A DNA stretch of 38,796 bases from Alphaproteobacteria bacterium (GCA_013372925.1 JABXIV010000121.1:1-38796); one strand, 5' to 3'. Positions 15,396 to 23,911 are shown, numbered from the stretch's first letter. Notes: a model not told the origin generated them from the letters alone. Numbers and translations are program-made.

Positions 15396-16550
15396 ATGGT
15401 AAAATTGGACATAGTCAGAGCATTATTGGGTCTGTCAGCCTTCACGCTGTTCCTTATCAGCAGAGGGTTGGGCAGCAGCGAGCCGTTTGAGCTTCCACTA
15501 TTCCTTGGTGCACTAGCCTTGGTTGGCGTGCTCTTTATGCTGAGCCTATATGACCTGAGCGGCCTCGGCGAAAAAAAGACCAAATCACCCCAATTATCGC
15601 TAAACCCAGATCATCTGCCGGATGGCGTTATCATTACTGACGAAAACGGCAACTTCCTCGGTGCCAACAAAGTAGCGCACCAGATGGTTAGTGCTCTTTC
15701 CACAAGCAGTAACATCCGAAAAATGTTTGACACATGGCATAGGGAACTCACTGACCGAGCGCAGGCGGATCAGGTTGTGGAAGCGGTCCTCGCCTCACCC
15801 GACATTCAATTCTCAGAGATGCTTAACTTGAAGGATGGCCGCGTTTTTGAGCGGAACACCCGCCCCATGGAAGCCACTGGTGAACGCTTGTGGTTCCTGC
15901 GAGATATAACGCATGTTCAATTGGCCAATCATGATAGCGCAATGCACCAGTCTATGGTTGAGGCAGATGCCGCCCGCACCGCAGAGCTTGCCGAGCAGCT
16001 TTATCATGCCAAAGCAGAGCTGGAAGCCAATCAAGCAGAACTAAAACGCCTTGCGAACACAGACTCTCTGACAGGTTTGTTAAATCGTCGCCGTTTCACA
16101 ACCCTCGGCGAAGGCGCTGTAGCAGCAGCAGACGGGCAAGAAATCTGGGTCATCATGATGGACATCGACTATTTCAAGCGCATCAACGATACCTATGGCC
16201 ACGCAGCGGGGGACACCGCTATCAAAGACTTTGCCCGCATCGCCGATGACACCGTTGCGGATGCCGGCTTTGTCGGCAGAATGGGTGGTGAAGAATTTGC
16301 AGCGATCCTGCCTGGTGTTACACAGGATGACGCCATTCGAATTGCAGAAAAAATCCGGCGCCTCACAGCAAAAAACCAAACAGTAAGTGACAATGAGAAG
16401 TTCCGCTTCACTGCAAGTATCGGCGTTGCAAAGTGGATGCCAGAAGAAATCACCATAGAACCCGCACTGGACCGCGCTGATCAGGCCCTTTATAGTGCGA
16501 AAGCCTATGGCAGAAACCGCGTTGTTGGTTTCGAATATGCCGCAGCCTAG
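15396..16550 (+). CDS. Membrane-anchored PAS-GGDEF diguanylate cyclase
   Basis: This 384-residue protein has two N-terminal membrane segments (~8-24 and ~34-52), then a PAS domain (~70-175; DGVIITDENGNFLGANK). A short coiled coil (~185-215) leads to a GGDEF domain (~220-380). TDSLTGLLNRRRF, DIDYFKRINDTYGHAAGD and an intact GGEEF (297-301) show an active site able to make cyclic di-GMP from two GTP. The RxxD inhibitory site expected 5 residues before GGEEF is absent (ADAG there), so product feedback is probably weak. No ribosome site is obvious before the ATG. The DUF6702-like gene follows after 23 bases and may be co-transcribed. Confidence 0.92.
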   Translation: MVKLDIVRALLGLSAFTLFLISRGLGSSEPFELPLFLGALALVGVLFMLSLYDLSGLGEKKTKSPQLSLNPDHLPDGVIITDENGNFLGANKVAHQMVSALSTSSNIRKMFDTWHRELTDRAQADQVVEAVLASPDIQFSEMLNLKDGRVFERNTRPMEATGERLWFLRDITHVQLANHDSAMHQSMVEADAARTAELAEQLYHAKAELEANQAELKRLANTDSLTGLLNRRRFTTLGEGAVAAADGQEIWVIMMDIDYFKRINDTYGHAAGDTAIKDFARIADDTVADAGFVGRMGGEEFAAILPGVTQDDAIRIAEKIRRLTAKNQTVSDNEKFRFTASIGVAKWMPEEITIEPALDRADQALYSAKAYGRNRVVGFEYAAA

Positions 16551-16573
16551 ACCAAATCCAGGATTTTGAAATC

Positions 16574-17086
16574 ATGATGAATACCTTGCGCACGTTCGTC
16601 GCAACCACCCTAATGCTTGTGGCACTGTCAGTCCCTGCGACAGCACATAATATCTTCGCCACTATGACCGAGATTGAGTGGAACGATCAGGATCAGTCCC
16701 TGGAGGTGATCATGCAAATGCATGCGGAGCATCTGGAAGCACGACTGTCGCTTGATTTGGGCGAGCGGCTCAATTTCCTGAACGATAGTCATTTTGAGCG
16801 GCTTGAGGCTGCCACAGCTCCCCTTATCGCCAAGCACCTGGAAATTATCGTTAACAGTCAGCCAGTCATACTTAGCTTCCTTGGGCTGGAATTCCGTGGG
16901 GATGAAGTGTTTTTGTATCTTGAGACAGAGCTGGAAAGCGCGCCTCGGTACATGGAAGTGATGAACAGCTTGTTTCTGGATGATCTTCCCGGGCAGGTAA
17001 ATTCAGTTATGGCGACGGTAAAAGGCGAGCGACAAGCCGCAGATATCACCTCTGCTGCTGAACCTGCAGAGTTCAACTTTGACTGA
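16574..17086 (+). CDS. Exported DUF6702-like protein
   Basis: This 170-residue protein starts with a signal peptide (MMNTLRTFVATTLMLVALSV..., cleavage near PATA-H). The mature part begins HNIFATMTEIEWNDQDQSLEV, which resembles the DUF6702 pattern H-x-F-x-x-x-x-TEIE...SLEV, and continues as predicted beta strands. There are no cysteines after the signal. The function of this family is not established. From general knowledge, such genes are often found near M1-type peptidase genes, and here one lies about 1.4 kb upstream on the same strand. AGGA lies upstream of tandem ATG codons at 16574 and 16577. Confidence 0.7.
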   Translation: MMNTLRTFVATTLMLVALSVPATAHNIFATMTEIEWNDQDQSLEVIMQMHAEHLEARLSLDLGERLNFLNDSHFERLEAATAPLIAKHLEIIVNSQPVILSFLGLEFRGDEVFLYLETELESAPRYMEVMNSLFLDDLPGQVNSVMATVKGERQAADITSAAEPAEFNFD

Positions 17087-17186
17087 TCAATGCCCTGGCT
17101 GCAGCAATGTTGCCGAACGCCTCTTGCGCGCCACAATTGCCGTAGCTAATGTGTAACAGGATCTCTTCACAACAAGAACGAACAGA

Positions 17187-17519
17187 ATGAAAAAACACAT
17201 CATTACAAGCGCCCTTGCTGCCGCCCTATTAAGCACAAACTTCGTTTACGCCAGTGAGACAGATTTGCTGCAGTTTGCCCGGATCAGTGCAACAACGGCG
17301 GGCGGTGCGCAATACTGCAACGCAGATGAAGACATGATCGATGAATTCATCGCCAAAGCAGAGGCACGCCTGGCGCTTCTTGCCAAGGATGAATATGAAA
17401 AGGTTCTTGGCAAACTTGAGTTCAAGAATGTGCTTGCGGGTGCTGCCGCGCGTGAGCCTCAACAAGGCTGCGACGCTTTCGTTAAATCATTCGAAGAAGC
17501 CGTTCGAAACGCCCGCTAA
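17187..17519 (+). CDS. Small exported protein of unknown function
   Basis: This 110-residue product has a typical signal peptide (MKKHIITSALAAALLSTNFVYA, cleavage before S23). The mature part of about 88 residues is predicted helical. It has exactly two cysteines, in QYCNADED and QQGCDAF, which could form one disulphide in the periplasm. I recognise no family. The ribosome site is weak. The gene is bracketed by envelope-related genes on the same strand, so a periplasmic role is likely but undefined. Confidence 0.7.
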   Translation: MKKHIITSALAAALLSTNFVYASETDLLQFARISATTAGGAQYCNADEDMIDEFIAKAEARLALLAKDEYEKVLGKLEFKNVLAGAAAREPQQGCDAFVKSFEEAVRNAR

Positions 17520-17523
17520 GTGA

Positions 17524-17541
17524 GCATTTTCGCCAAAATGC
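17524..17541. repeat. Perfect hairpin after the small exported gene
   Basis: GCATTTT (17524-17530) and AAAATGC (17535-17541) pair perfectly with a CGCC loop, 5 bases after the stop codon of the small exported protein. No T tract follows on the plus strand, so it is a weak terminator candidate or a 3'-end stabilising hairpin. Confidence 0.45.
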
Positions 17542-17574
17542 GGCAAAGCGTTTTCCCCAACCGATCAAACGACA

Positions 17575-17593
17575 GGCAAGTCATTGACTTGCC
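17575..17593. repeat. Perfect 8-bp inverted repeat upstream of the met-zincin gene
   Basis: GGCAAGTC (17575-17582) and GACTTGCC (17586-17593) form a perfect inverted repeat with an ATT centre. It lies 120 bases before the GTG start of the met-zincin gene. No T tract follows, so it looks more like an operator or leader hairpin than a terminator. Confidence 0.45.
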
Positions 17594-17712
17594 CTCCCCG
17601 TCCGTTGACACTCTTTCCCACAGCATATGGCCACATGTTCAATTGAGACCGCGCATTGTGCCACAGAGGAGCGCTCGCAAAGTGCTTACCCAGAATACTT
17701 AGGAGACAATAG

Positions 17713-20388
17713 GTGAAAAACCTGGACCAGAAATTCCGCGTTCTTCTTGCAAGCGTTGCACTTGGTGCAGTTGCCACCGTTGCCCCCACTATCGCAGCCG
17801 ATGAAAAACCGAACAAACCGGCGGCCACAAAGAAGCAGGAAGAACAGCCTGAAGCGAACGGTGACGAGAAAGCCGAAGAAAAGGAAGATGAGGAAGCTTC
17901 TGGCGAGGAAAAGAAAGGGAAAAAGAAGAAAACCATCGAAGATGTGGTGAAAGACCAGACTCCCCTCGATGGCCTTTTCAAGATGTACCGGGACCCGGAA
18001 AGAGGTTCTCTGATGATGGAGGTCCGGGCTGATCAACTGGACAAGGAATTCATCTATTTCTCCCACACAACTGATGGCGTGATTGAAGGCGGACACTATC
18101 GCGGCCAATATCGCCAGCAGAAGGTCTTTAAAATCAACAAGCACTTCAACCGCATCGAATTTGTTGAGGTGAACCCTTTCTTCTATTTCGATCCGGAAAG
18201 CGCCCTTTCAAAGGCACAGAGCGCAAACATCAGCGATTCCGTTATCTCTGCTCATGGCATTGTCGCAACATCAGAAGACGAAGACCGTTTCCTGATCCGG
18301 GCTGATGGACTTTTCAAGTCAGAAGCCTTTGATCAGGTAAAACCAACACCGAACCCACAGCGCAAGCCATGGGAACAGTTCCTTCTTGGGAAACTTTCTA
18401 CGGCCAAGACCAAAGTTACAGACATCAGGAACTATCCTGAGAATACAGCCGTTACGGTGAACTATGTCTATTCCAATCCGACACCTTTAAACCGCGGCAG
18501 CTGGTTTGATATTACGGATGCCAGGAATATCTCCGTCTCCGTGCAGCATACGCTGCTGGAGATGCCAAAAAATGACTATAAACCCCGTTTTGATGACGCC
18601 CGGGTTGGCTATTTTCTTGATTACGTCAATGACATGACCAGCCAAACGGCCACTCCGTGGCGCGATATGATCAATCGCTGGCATCTGGTGAAGAAGAACC
18701 CAGAAGCTGCTGTTTCCGAACCAGTGGAACCCATAACCTGGTGGATTGAAAACACAACACCTGTTGACCTGCGCCCAACTATTAGGAAGGCCGTAGAAGC
18801 ATGGAACATTGCGTTTGAAGCGGCAGGATTCAAGAATGCCATTGTCGTCAAGGAGCAACCAGACGACGCGGATTGGGACGCCGGTGATATCAGGTATAAC
18901 GTGCTGCGCTGGACATCCAGCCCTAGACCACCGTTTGGCGGCTATGGGCCCAGCTTTTCCAACCCTCGCACAGGAGAAATTCTGGCGGCAGACGTGATGC
19001 TGGAATACTCCTTCCTGACAAACAGGCTGAATGCCAGCAACATCTTTGAAAACGCAGCCCTTGGCCTTGAACAGAACAAAGCAAAAGCCGATGACTTCAT
19101 GGCCAGCATGAAGGAACACGAGCGCAATTGTAATGTTGCCGGCCACCTGCAGCTTAACAACATGTTGGGCAAAACCCTTGCCAGTGTGATGAACGCTGGC
19201 CCGAACGTAAGCCGCAAGGTTGTTGAAGAGTCCATCTATTATCTGGTGCTGCATGAGGTTGGGCACACGCTTGGCCTTAACCACAACATGAAGGGCACTT
19301 ACACCCGACCATACGCGGAACTAGGCGACATGGATGCACAGCAGGACGGCCTCGTTGGCTCTGTGATGGACTATCCAGCCATCAACTTCGCCGCCCCAGG
19401 TAAGAAGCAGGGTCATTACTACACCACCCGCCCAGGGCCATATGACATCTGGGCCATCCAGTACGGGTACGACCCTGAGCTTGACGACCCAACAAAAATG
19501 GAAGCCCATCTGGCACGATCCACTGAAAAAGTGCTGGCCTTCGGCAACGATGCCGACGACATGCGCAGCCCGGGCAAAGGTATCGACCCCCGCGTAAACA
19601 TCTATGACATGTCGGATGATGCGGTGCAGTTCGCAGCTGACCGTTTGAAGCTCGATCGTGACGCCATGGGCAAACTGAAGAAGAAATTCACCAAGAAGGG
19701 CGAAAGCTTTCAGGAGCTCAGGAATGCCTACATTATCCTGACGAGTGACATGGCATGGCAGGGTCGTGTCGCATCGCGCTATATCGGCGGCGTATATGTT
19801 GACCGTGCAGTGGCAGGTCAGGAAGGGGCAACTGCGCCCTACCGCCCGGTTGAAAAGGCCAAGCAGGAAAAAGCAATGGCCCTGCTGCGGGACTATATTT
19901 TCGCACCTGACGCCTTTGAAGCAGACCCTTCCCTGTTCCAGCATCTGGCAATCCAGCGCCGTGGGTTCTTCCATTTCAGCTTCAATGAAGACCCAGGCCT
20001 TCATGGGCGGGCCCTCAGCATTCAGGCTGATATCCTATCGCACCTGATGCACCCGCTAACACTGATGCGGATCACAGACAGCGCCCTTTACGGCAACAAC
20101 TACGGCATTACTGAGATGCTAAGAGATCTGACCGATGCCATATTTGAGGCAGACAGCCGCGGGGCTGTAAACAGCTTCAGGCAGGAACTGCAGGTGTTTT
20201 ATGTGAAGATGCTGATTAATATGCTTGAGGGTGAAACCTATGATTTCGTGGCGCGCTCGCATGCCTTCTCCACACTCAAGTCTCTTGGCAAAGATATGGC
20301 GCGCTGGCGCGGCGATGCGGCAACGCGGGCCCACCGTGAGCACTTGGCGTTCATGATAGAAAAGGCCCTTGAAGTGCACCGCGGATAG
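17713..20388 (+). CDS. Exported zinc metalloprotease, DUF5117/DUF4953 met-zincin
   Basis: This 891-residue protein starts with a signal peptide (hydrophobic ~9-28) and a charged, low-complexity Lys/Glu segment (~30-75). The central part (~100-330) matches the DUF5117-type region. The catalytic domain contains the metzincin site HEVGHTLGLNH (H514, E515, H518, H524), with the Met-turn SVMDYPA (M552) 34 residues after H518. The last ~250 residues are helical. It probably degrades proteins or peptides in the periplasm or outside. The start is GTG at 17713 with AGGAG 7 bases upstream, a clear choice. The second large exported metalloprotease in this cluster, it is unrelated in fold to the M1 enzyme. 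Confidence 0.92.
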   Translation: MKNLDQKFRVLLASVALGAVATVAPTIAADEKPNKPAATKKQEEQPEANGDEKAEEKEDEEASGEEKKGKKKKTIEDVVKDQTPLDGLFKMYRDPERGSLMMEVRADQLDKEFIYFSHTTDGVIEGGHYRGQYRQQKVFKINKHFNRIEFVEVNPFFYFDPESALSKAQSANISDSVISAHGIVATSEDEDRFLIRADGLFKSEAFDQVKPTPNPQRKPWEQFLLGKLSTAKTKVTDIRNYPENTAVTVNYVYSNPTPLNRGSWFDITDARNISVSVQHTLLEMPKNDYKPRFDDARVGYFLDYVNDMTSQTATPWRDMINRWHLVKKNPEAAVSEPVEPITWWIENTTPVDLRPTIRKAVEAWNIAFEAAGFKNAIVVKEQPDDADWDAGDIRYNVLRWTSSPRPPFGGYGPSFSNPRTGEILAADVMLEYSFLTNRLNASNIFENAALGLEQNKAKADDFMASMKEHERNCNVAGHLQLNNMLGKTLASVMNAGPNVSRKVVEESIYYLVLHEVGHTLGLNHNMKGTYTRPYAELGDMDAQQDGLVGSVMDYPAINFAAPGKKQGHYYTTRPGPYDIWAIQYGYDPELDDPTKMEAHLARSTEKVLAFGNDADDMRSPGKGIDPRVNIYDMSDDAVQFAADRLKLDRDAMGKLKKKFTKKGESFQELRNAYIILTSDMAWQGRVASRYIGGVYVDRAVAGQEGATAPYRPVEKAKQEKAMALLRDYIFAPDAFEADPSLFQHLAIQRRGFFHFSFNEDPGLHGRALSIQADILSHLMHPLTLMRITDSALYGNNYGITEMLRDLTDAIFEADSRGAVNSFRQELQVFYVKMLINMLEGETYDFVARSHAFSTLKSLGKDMARWRGDAATRAHREHLAFMIEKALEVHRG

Positions 20389-20410
20389 ACCGACCAGCCA
20401 TATTCGAAAC

Positions 20411-20443
20411 AAAAAAACGGCGGCCCTGTTGGAGCTGCCGTTT
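20411..20443 (-). terminator. Terminator between the met-zincin and SDR genes
   Basis: AAACGGC (20415-20421) pairs with GCCGTTT (20437-20443), with further inner pairs. The seven A residues at 20411-20417 give a strong T tract on the minus strand, after the SDR gene. The plus strand has TTTCATT, so it may act in both directions between these convergent genes. Confidence 0.8.
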
Positions 20444-20465
20444 CATTCTAAGGCCTTAGCGGCTC

Positions 20466-21224
20466 TTAACGGACGTAACTTGCCCCGTTGATATCAATGG
20501 CACAGCCCGTTGAATGGTCGATCAATCCGCTCAGGAAAAAGGCAACCATGTTTCCGATATTCTCCGGCGGTGCTGCATCCCCAATCGGGATTTCCTTCAG
20601 CATGCCTTCATTGCCCGGCTCAAACGCCACAGCCGCCATATCAGTCTTCACCCAGCCTGGGGCAATGGTGAAGGCATAAATACCCTTGTCGGCGAAACCA
20701 CGGGCAATGGACCGCATCAGCGATACCACAGCCCCTTTACTGGCGGCATAATTGAGGAAATCAGGTCCGTCCCCCCGGAAAGACGCCCGGCTTGCAATCG
20801 TGACGATACGACCTTCCCCAGCTTCGCCGAAGTCCTTGATGGCTTCACGGCATAAATCCGCGACTGCCTGTACATTCACTGTCATCACATCCGCCCAGTT
20901 CTGATGCCAACCTTCGTCGCTATCATCCAGGGGCGTTTCAGGCATGATTCCCGCGTTGTTCACAAGCCCGTTGATGTGGCCTTTGAAGCCCTTTGCTGTC
21001 TGCCACAAGGCCTTGGCTTCGCCGATCTTCGCCAGATTGGCCTGCACCGCCAAAACCCGATCCGCACCGAATTCATCCATTAATTTGGAAAGCGCTCCCG
21101 TACCGGAATTATAGCTACCTACAACACTGGCCCCTGCCTCCAGAAGGATGCGTGCAGTGGCAGCGCCAATGCCGCGTGACGCACCCGTGACAAGAAATAT
21201 CTGTTTTTCAGAAAACTGGATCAT
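20466..21224 (-). CDS. Short-chain dehydrogenase/reductase
   Basis: This 252-residue classical SDR carries the NAD(P)-binding TGASRGIG (13-20), NNAG (89-92), Asn117 in TVNVQA, Ser145 in VTIASRAS, and the catalytic YAASK (Y159, K163). The C-terminal DHSTGCAIDINGASYVR closes the fold in the usual way. The residue after the second strand is not a clear acidic NAD selector, so NADPH use is possible. The substrate cannot be read from the sequence. AGGG lies 5 bases before the ATG at 21224. The Sel1 gene lies 76 bases upstream on the same strand. No pathway neighbour points to a specific role. Confidence 0.88.
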   Translation of the reverse strand: MIQFSEKQIFLVTGASRGIGAATARILLEAGASVVGSYNSGTGALSKLMDEFGADRVLAVQANLAKIGEAKALWQTAKGFKGHINGLVNNAGIMPETPLDDSDEGWHQNWADVMTVNVQAVADLCREAIKDFGEAGEGRIVTIASRASFRGDGPDFLNYAASKGAVVSLMRSIARGFADKGIYAFTIAPGWVKTDMAAVAFEPGNEGMLKEIPIGDAAPPENIGNMVAFFLSGLIDHSTGCAIDINGASYVR

Positions 21225-21300
21225 ACTACCCTACTCCGTTAAACTTTTGGGCAGTATAAGTGCCTGACGTGATTTGGCTAGGCTGATTTCAGGAAAGCCA

Positions 21301-21579
21301 TCAATGAAGCTGCAGCCACTCTCGTGCTTGCCGCTGTGCCTCAGCAATTTGCTGGCGGCTCATGTCTTTTGCAAGTTCACAGCGATCCACCTGCGCGCGT
21401 GAAACACCCCTTATCGCAGCCAGATTGAACCATTTGTGGGCCTGAACATAGTCGCGGTCCACCCCCTGGCCTGTAGAATACAGCAAACCAAGGTCATAAA
21501 GCGCATCCGGTGCACCGTGTTCCGCCTTTGCAAGACGGTCCTCTACATATTCATATAAATCCCGATCTTTCTGTCCCAT
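21301..21579 (-). CDS. Small Sel1-repeat (TPR-like) protein
   Basis: The 92-residue product contains one Sel1-like repeat: DALYDLGLLYSTGQGVDRDY followed by AHKWFNLAA (~27-60). These alpha-alpha hairpins mediate protein-protein contacts. The ATG at 21579 is favoured by GGAGAG a few bases upstream. An in-frame ATG at 21591 and a longer open frame to 21684 exist, but their extra residues look unlike the family. No signal peptide is present with the chosen start, so the protein is probably cytoplasmic. A single repeat is too little for a full solenoid, so it may work as an adaptor or oligomer. Confidence 0.8.
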   Translation of the reverse strand: MGQKDRDLYEYVEDRLAKAEHGAPDALYDLGLLYSTGQGVDRDYVQAHKWFNLAAIRGVSRAQVDRCELAKDMSRQQIAEAQRQAREWLQLH

Positions 21580-21762
21580 GGCTCTCTCCATCCCAAAAGG
21601 TAGGCCAAGACAAAGCATCGCCATACCTCTGTGACCAATCACAGCGGGCAACACGACAGGATATATTGAACGGACATGGCGCAAATTCTATTTGGCTGCG
21701 CTCAAGGTTGAGCATAGCAAAAAAATAGCTAAAGTCGAAGCAATTTGGAAACTACCTAGAGG

Positions 21763-22941
21763 CTAGATAAAGGCATAGTCCCGATCTTCGCGAACCACTG
21801 TCCTGCTGGCAGGAAAACGAATAGCTGCACGGGTACCCTGATATTGTTGACTATCCAAGTAAAATTGGCCGCCATGCGCCTCTGTGAAGGCTTTCACTAG
21901 CGGTAATCCGAGCCCTGTTCCCTCATGCCTGCGAGAAAGCCCTGCGTCTGCCTGCACAAATGGCTCCAATACCCTAACCTGTTCTTCCGCAGACATGCCC
22001 GGGCCATCATCGAGCACGGTATATTCGATTTCGTTTTCACGCGTAAGCTTGAGAGAGATCTCAACACTGGCACCCACCGGGGAAAACTTGATGGCGTTCG
22101 AAACAAGGTTGATCAATATCTGCTTGCACACCTGCAGGTCGGCATACAGTTCAACACCGATGTCTTCTGCATCTGTAGACAGCCGAATGTTCTTCTTGCG
22201 CGCTTCAGCCGTCATCATCCGGACTACCCGGTGGATGATCTCCTGCGGGGCCTCATAATCTTCCCTGAGCGTGAAAGCGTTCGCCTCCAGTTTGGAAAAA
22301 TCAAGAATGGAGTTGATAATGCCCAGAAGGTGCGTGCCGCTATCCCGGATATCCGCAACGTACGACCATACATCGTCCACCGGTCGCCCCTGGCTTCGCT
22401 CAGCCAGAATAAACTCTGCAAAACCGATTACTGCATTCAAAGGCGTACGCAGCTCATGGCTCATATTCGCAAGAAATTGGCTTCGGGTCCGGCTGGCTGC
22501 TTCGGCCTCCAATCGGGCGGCATCAAGGGCCTTCATTCGAAGCTCTGCGCGCCTCATATGCTGCTGCAGCAACGTGTAGGAAGTACCGATCCCCTTATAG
22601 AGACCGCCTTCAGTAACGATGAAGCCCTCTTGCAGCGCCGGGCGCCAATCGCTCATCAACGAGTCATACAGGTCATCGGTGCCAAGCTCTTCATCTACAA
22701 CAAGTGGATTTCTGTCCATAAGCTCGGTTACAGGCCGGTTTTCATATAGCGGTCGCCCGAACCTGTCGGCCAGGCGAACAAGAAATTCTGTACGCTTGAG
22801 CAGCCCAATGGGCAATCCCTTGTCCGTAACAGGCACTGCAACAAGTTCAGAATCCAACTGAAAGCGCTCAAACACAACGCCACAAAGCGCATCCTGGCTC
22901 ACTGGCTTAACCGGCGTCGATATAATTTTATTGTCTTGCAT
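21763..22941 (-). CDS. Soluble sensor histidine kinase with CBS-like input domain
   Basis: This 392-residue kinase has no membrane segment. Residues ~5-125 form a CBS-like pair of the type seen in some EAL/GGDEF proteins (RPVTELMDRNPLVVD and EGFIVTEGGLYKGIGT). A coiled coil leads to HisKA with FLANMSHELRTPLNAVIGFAE (phospho-acceptor H162). The ATPase domain shows the N box (NLVSNAIKFSP), G1 (DDGPGMS) and G2 (GTGLGLPL). It should autophosphorylate and pass phosphate to a response regulator. No regulator gene is in the window, so it is an orphan. The H-box resembles DivJ/PleC-type alphaproteobacterial kinases. What the CBS-like domain binds, possibly a nucleotide, is unknown. Confidence 0.9.
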   Translation of the reverse strand: MQDNKIISTPVKPVSQDALCGVVFERFQLDSELVAVPVTDKGLPIGLLKRTEFLVRLADRFGRPLYENRPVTELMDRNPLVVDEELGTDDLYDSLMSDWRPALQEGFIVTEGGLYKGIGTSYTLLQQHMRRAELRMKALDAARLEAEAASRTRSQFLANMSHELRTPLNAVIGFAEFILAERSQGRPVDDVWSYVADIRDSGTHLLGIINSILDFSKLEANAFTLREDYEAPQEIIHRVVRMMTAEARKKNIRLSTDAEDIGVELYADLQVCKQILINLVSNAIKFSPVGASVEISLKLTRENEIEYTVLDDGPGMSAEEQVRVLEPFVQADAGLSRRHEGTGLGLPLVKAFTEAHGGQFYLDSQQYQGTRAAIRFPASRTVVREDRDYAFI

Positions 22942-23098
22942 AAAGCATGAAACCTGCTGGCTATTTCCCTATCTTTTTACAAGACAGCATGACGCAGGGA
23001 TGACAGTTTCTTTGCGCCCAAAAGACACTGCTTTTTGTTCATCAGCTATTCAGGCCCAGAACCGAATAATATGAAAAAGCGTTATTGTAGAAGTTGCC

Positions 23099-23126
23099 TT
23101 TAAAACGCCCTGTTTTAGGGTAAAAT
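23099..23126 (+). promoter_or_regulatory. Possible promoter of the glycine-zipper lipoprotein gene
   Basis: TTTAAA (23099-23104) and TAAAAT (23121-23126) are 16 bases apart. Between them CCCT (23108-23111) and AGGG (23117-23120) form a small inverted repeat adjoining the -10. The predicted transcript starts about 30 bases before the ATG at 23162. The -35 match is modest. Confidence 0.4.
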
Positions 23127-23161
23127 CCACATTGGCGAGGATGATCAGGAGTATTGCCGTA

Positions 23162-23767
23162 ATGACATTTAAAAATAAAAAACTGGCCCTTTTATTGCCG
23201 CTGGCCCTTACAGCAACAGCGTGCACCCAAACAGTTTCACCACATTCTTACGATTCATACGCTGTTGGTGAAGCACGCCGCGTGGAGCGCGGTGTGATTG
23301 AAAGCTATCGCTGGGTTGAGATCCGAAAATCAAATAACCGCACGGGCACTGCTGTTGGGGTTGGCGTTGGTGCCGCCGCAGGCTCTACTGTGGGTGACAG
23401 CGGCGCTGAAAATGTGATCGGTGCCATTGGCGGTGCCTTGATCGGCGGCCTGATCGGTAGCAGCGTTGACAAATCAGCCAGCAAAACATCCGGCTTTGAA
23501 TATATTATTCGTACTGAAAGCGGCAATCTGATCACGATCGTGCAGGCAGATCGCCAGCCTTTCGCTGAGGGCACGCCCGTTATCATCGTATTTGGTGCTG
23601 ACCGCACCCGTGTGCGGCTTGACCACTCAGCATACGAGCAACAGGAAAGCTATCAGGAATATCAGCCGCGCACCTACGAGAGCGATGGACTGGAAGATTT
23701 CGAGCCTGAAGAGGAAAAAGGGTACGAGCCAAACACAGAAGACCCTGCGGAAGACCCTTCACTCTAA
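23162..23767 (+). CDS. Glycine-zipper outer-membrane lipoprotein (SlyB / 17-kDa antigen type)
   Basis: This 201-residue protein begins with a lipoprotein signal ending in the lipobox LTATAC, so Cys21 should be lipidated. A glycine-zipper region follows (VGVGVGAAAGSTVG ... GAIGGALIGGLIGSS, ~65-105), in the style of SlyB and the rickettsial 17-kDa antigen, which insert or oligomerise in the outer membrane. The C-terminal tail (~155-201) is strongly acidic and Tyr/Glu-rich. The ATG at 23162 is chosen because it puts the lipobox at the normal distance. In-frame TTG 23132 and ATG 23141 are possible but give an unusual leader. CAGGAG lies 11 bases upstream. Confidence 0.85.
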   Translation: MTFKNKKLALLLPLALTATACTQTVSPHSYDSYAVGEARRVERGVIESYRWVEIRKSNNRTGTAVGVGVGAAAGSTVGDSGAENVIGAIGGALIGGLIGSSVDKSASKTSGFEYIIRTESGNLITIVQADRQPFAEGTPVIIVFGADRTRVRLDHSAYEQQESYQEYQPRTYESDGLEDFEPEEEKGYEPNTEDPAEDPSL

Positions 23768-23788
23768 TTAAGTATATGATCATCCTTT

Positions 23789-23814
23789 AAAGGCGGCATC
23801 TGCCGCCTTTTTTA
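23789..23814 (+). terminator. Rho-independent terminator of the glycine-zipper lipoprotein gene
   Basis: AAAGGCGGC (23789-23797) pairs perfectly with GCCGCCTTT (23802-23810) around ATCT and runs into TTTTTTATT. It lies 21 bases after the stop codon. Confidence 0.93.
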
Positions 23815-23852
23815 TTGCCACGTTGTCCATTGTACTCCGCACAAAGCGCACA

Positions 23853-23885
23853 AATAAAAAAGCCACCAATACGATTGGTGGCTTT
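23853..23885 (-). terminator. Rho-independent terminator of the Arg/Tyr-rich gene
   Basis: AAAGCCACCAAT (23859-23870) pairs perfectly over 12 bp with ATTGGTGGCTTT (23874-23885) around ACG. On the minus strand it is followed by TTATTTG after the final T run. It closes the convergent gene that ends at 23912. Confidence 0.92.
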
Positions 23886-23911
23886 GGTTTCTTCAGCAAG
23901 GAACGCTTTGT

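Noticed and set aside
18487-19284. A 265-codon open frame on the minus strand inside the met-zincin gene.
   Set aside because: It lies opposite the metzincin catalytic region, whose motifs are intact. No ribosome site or family match.
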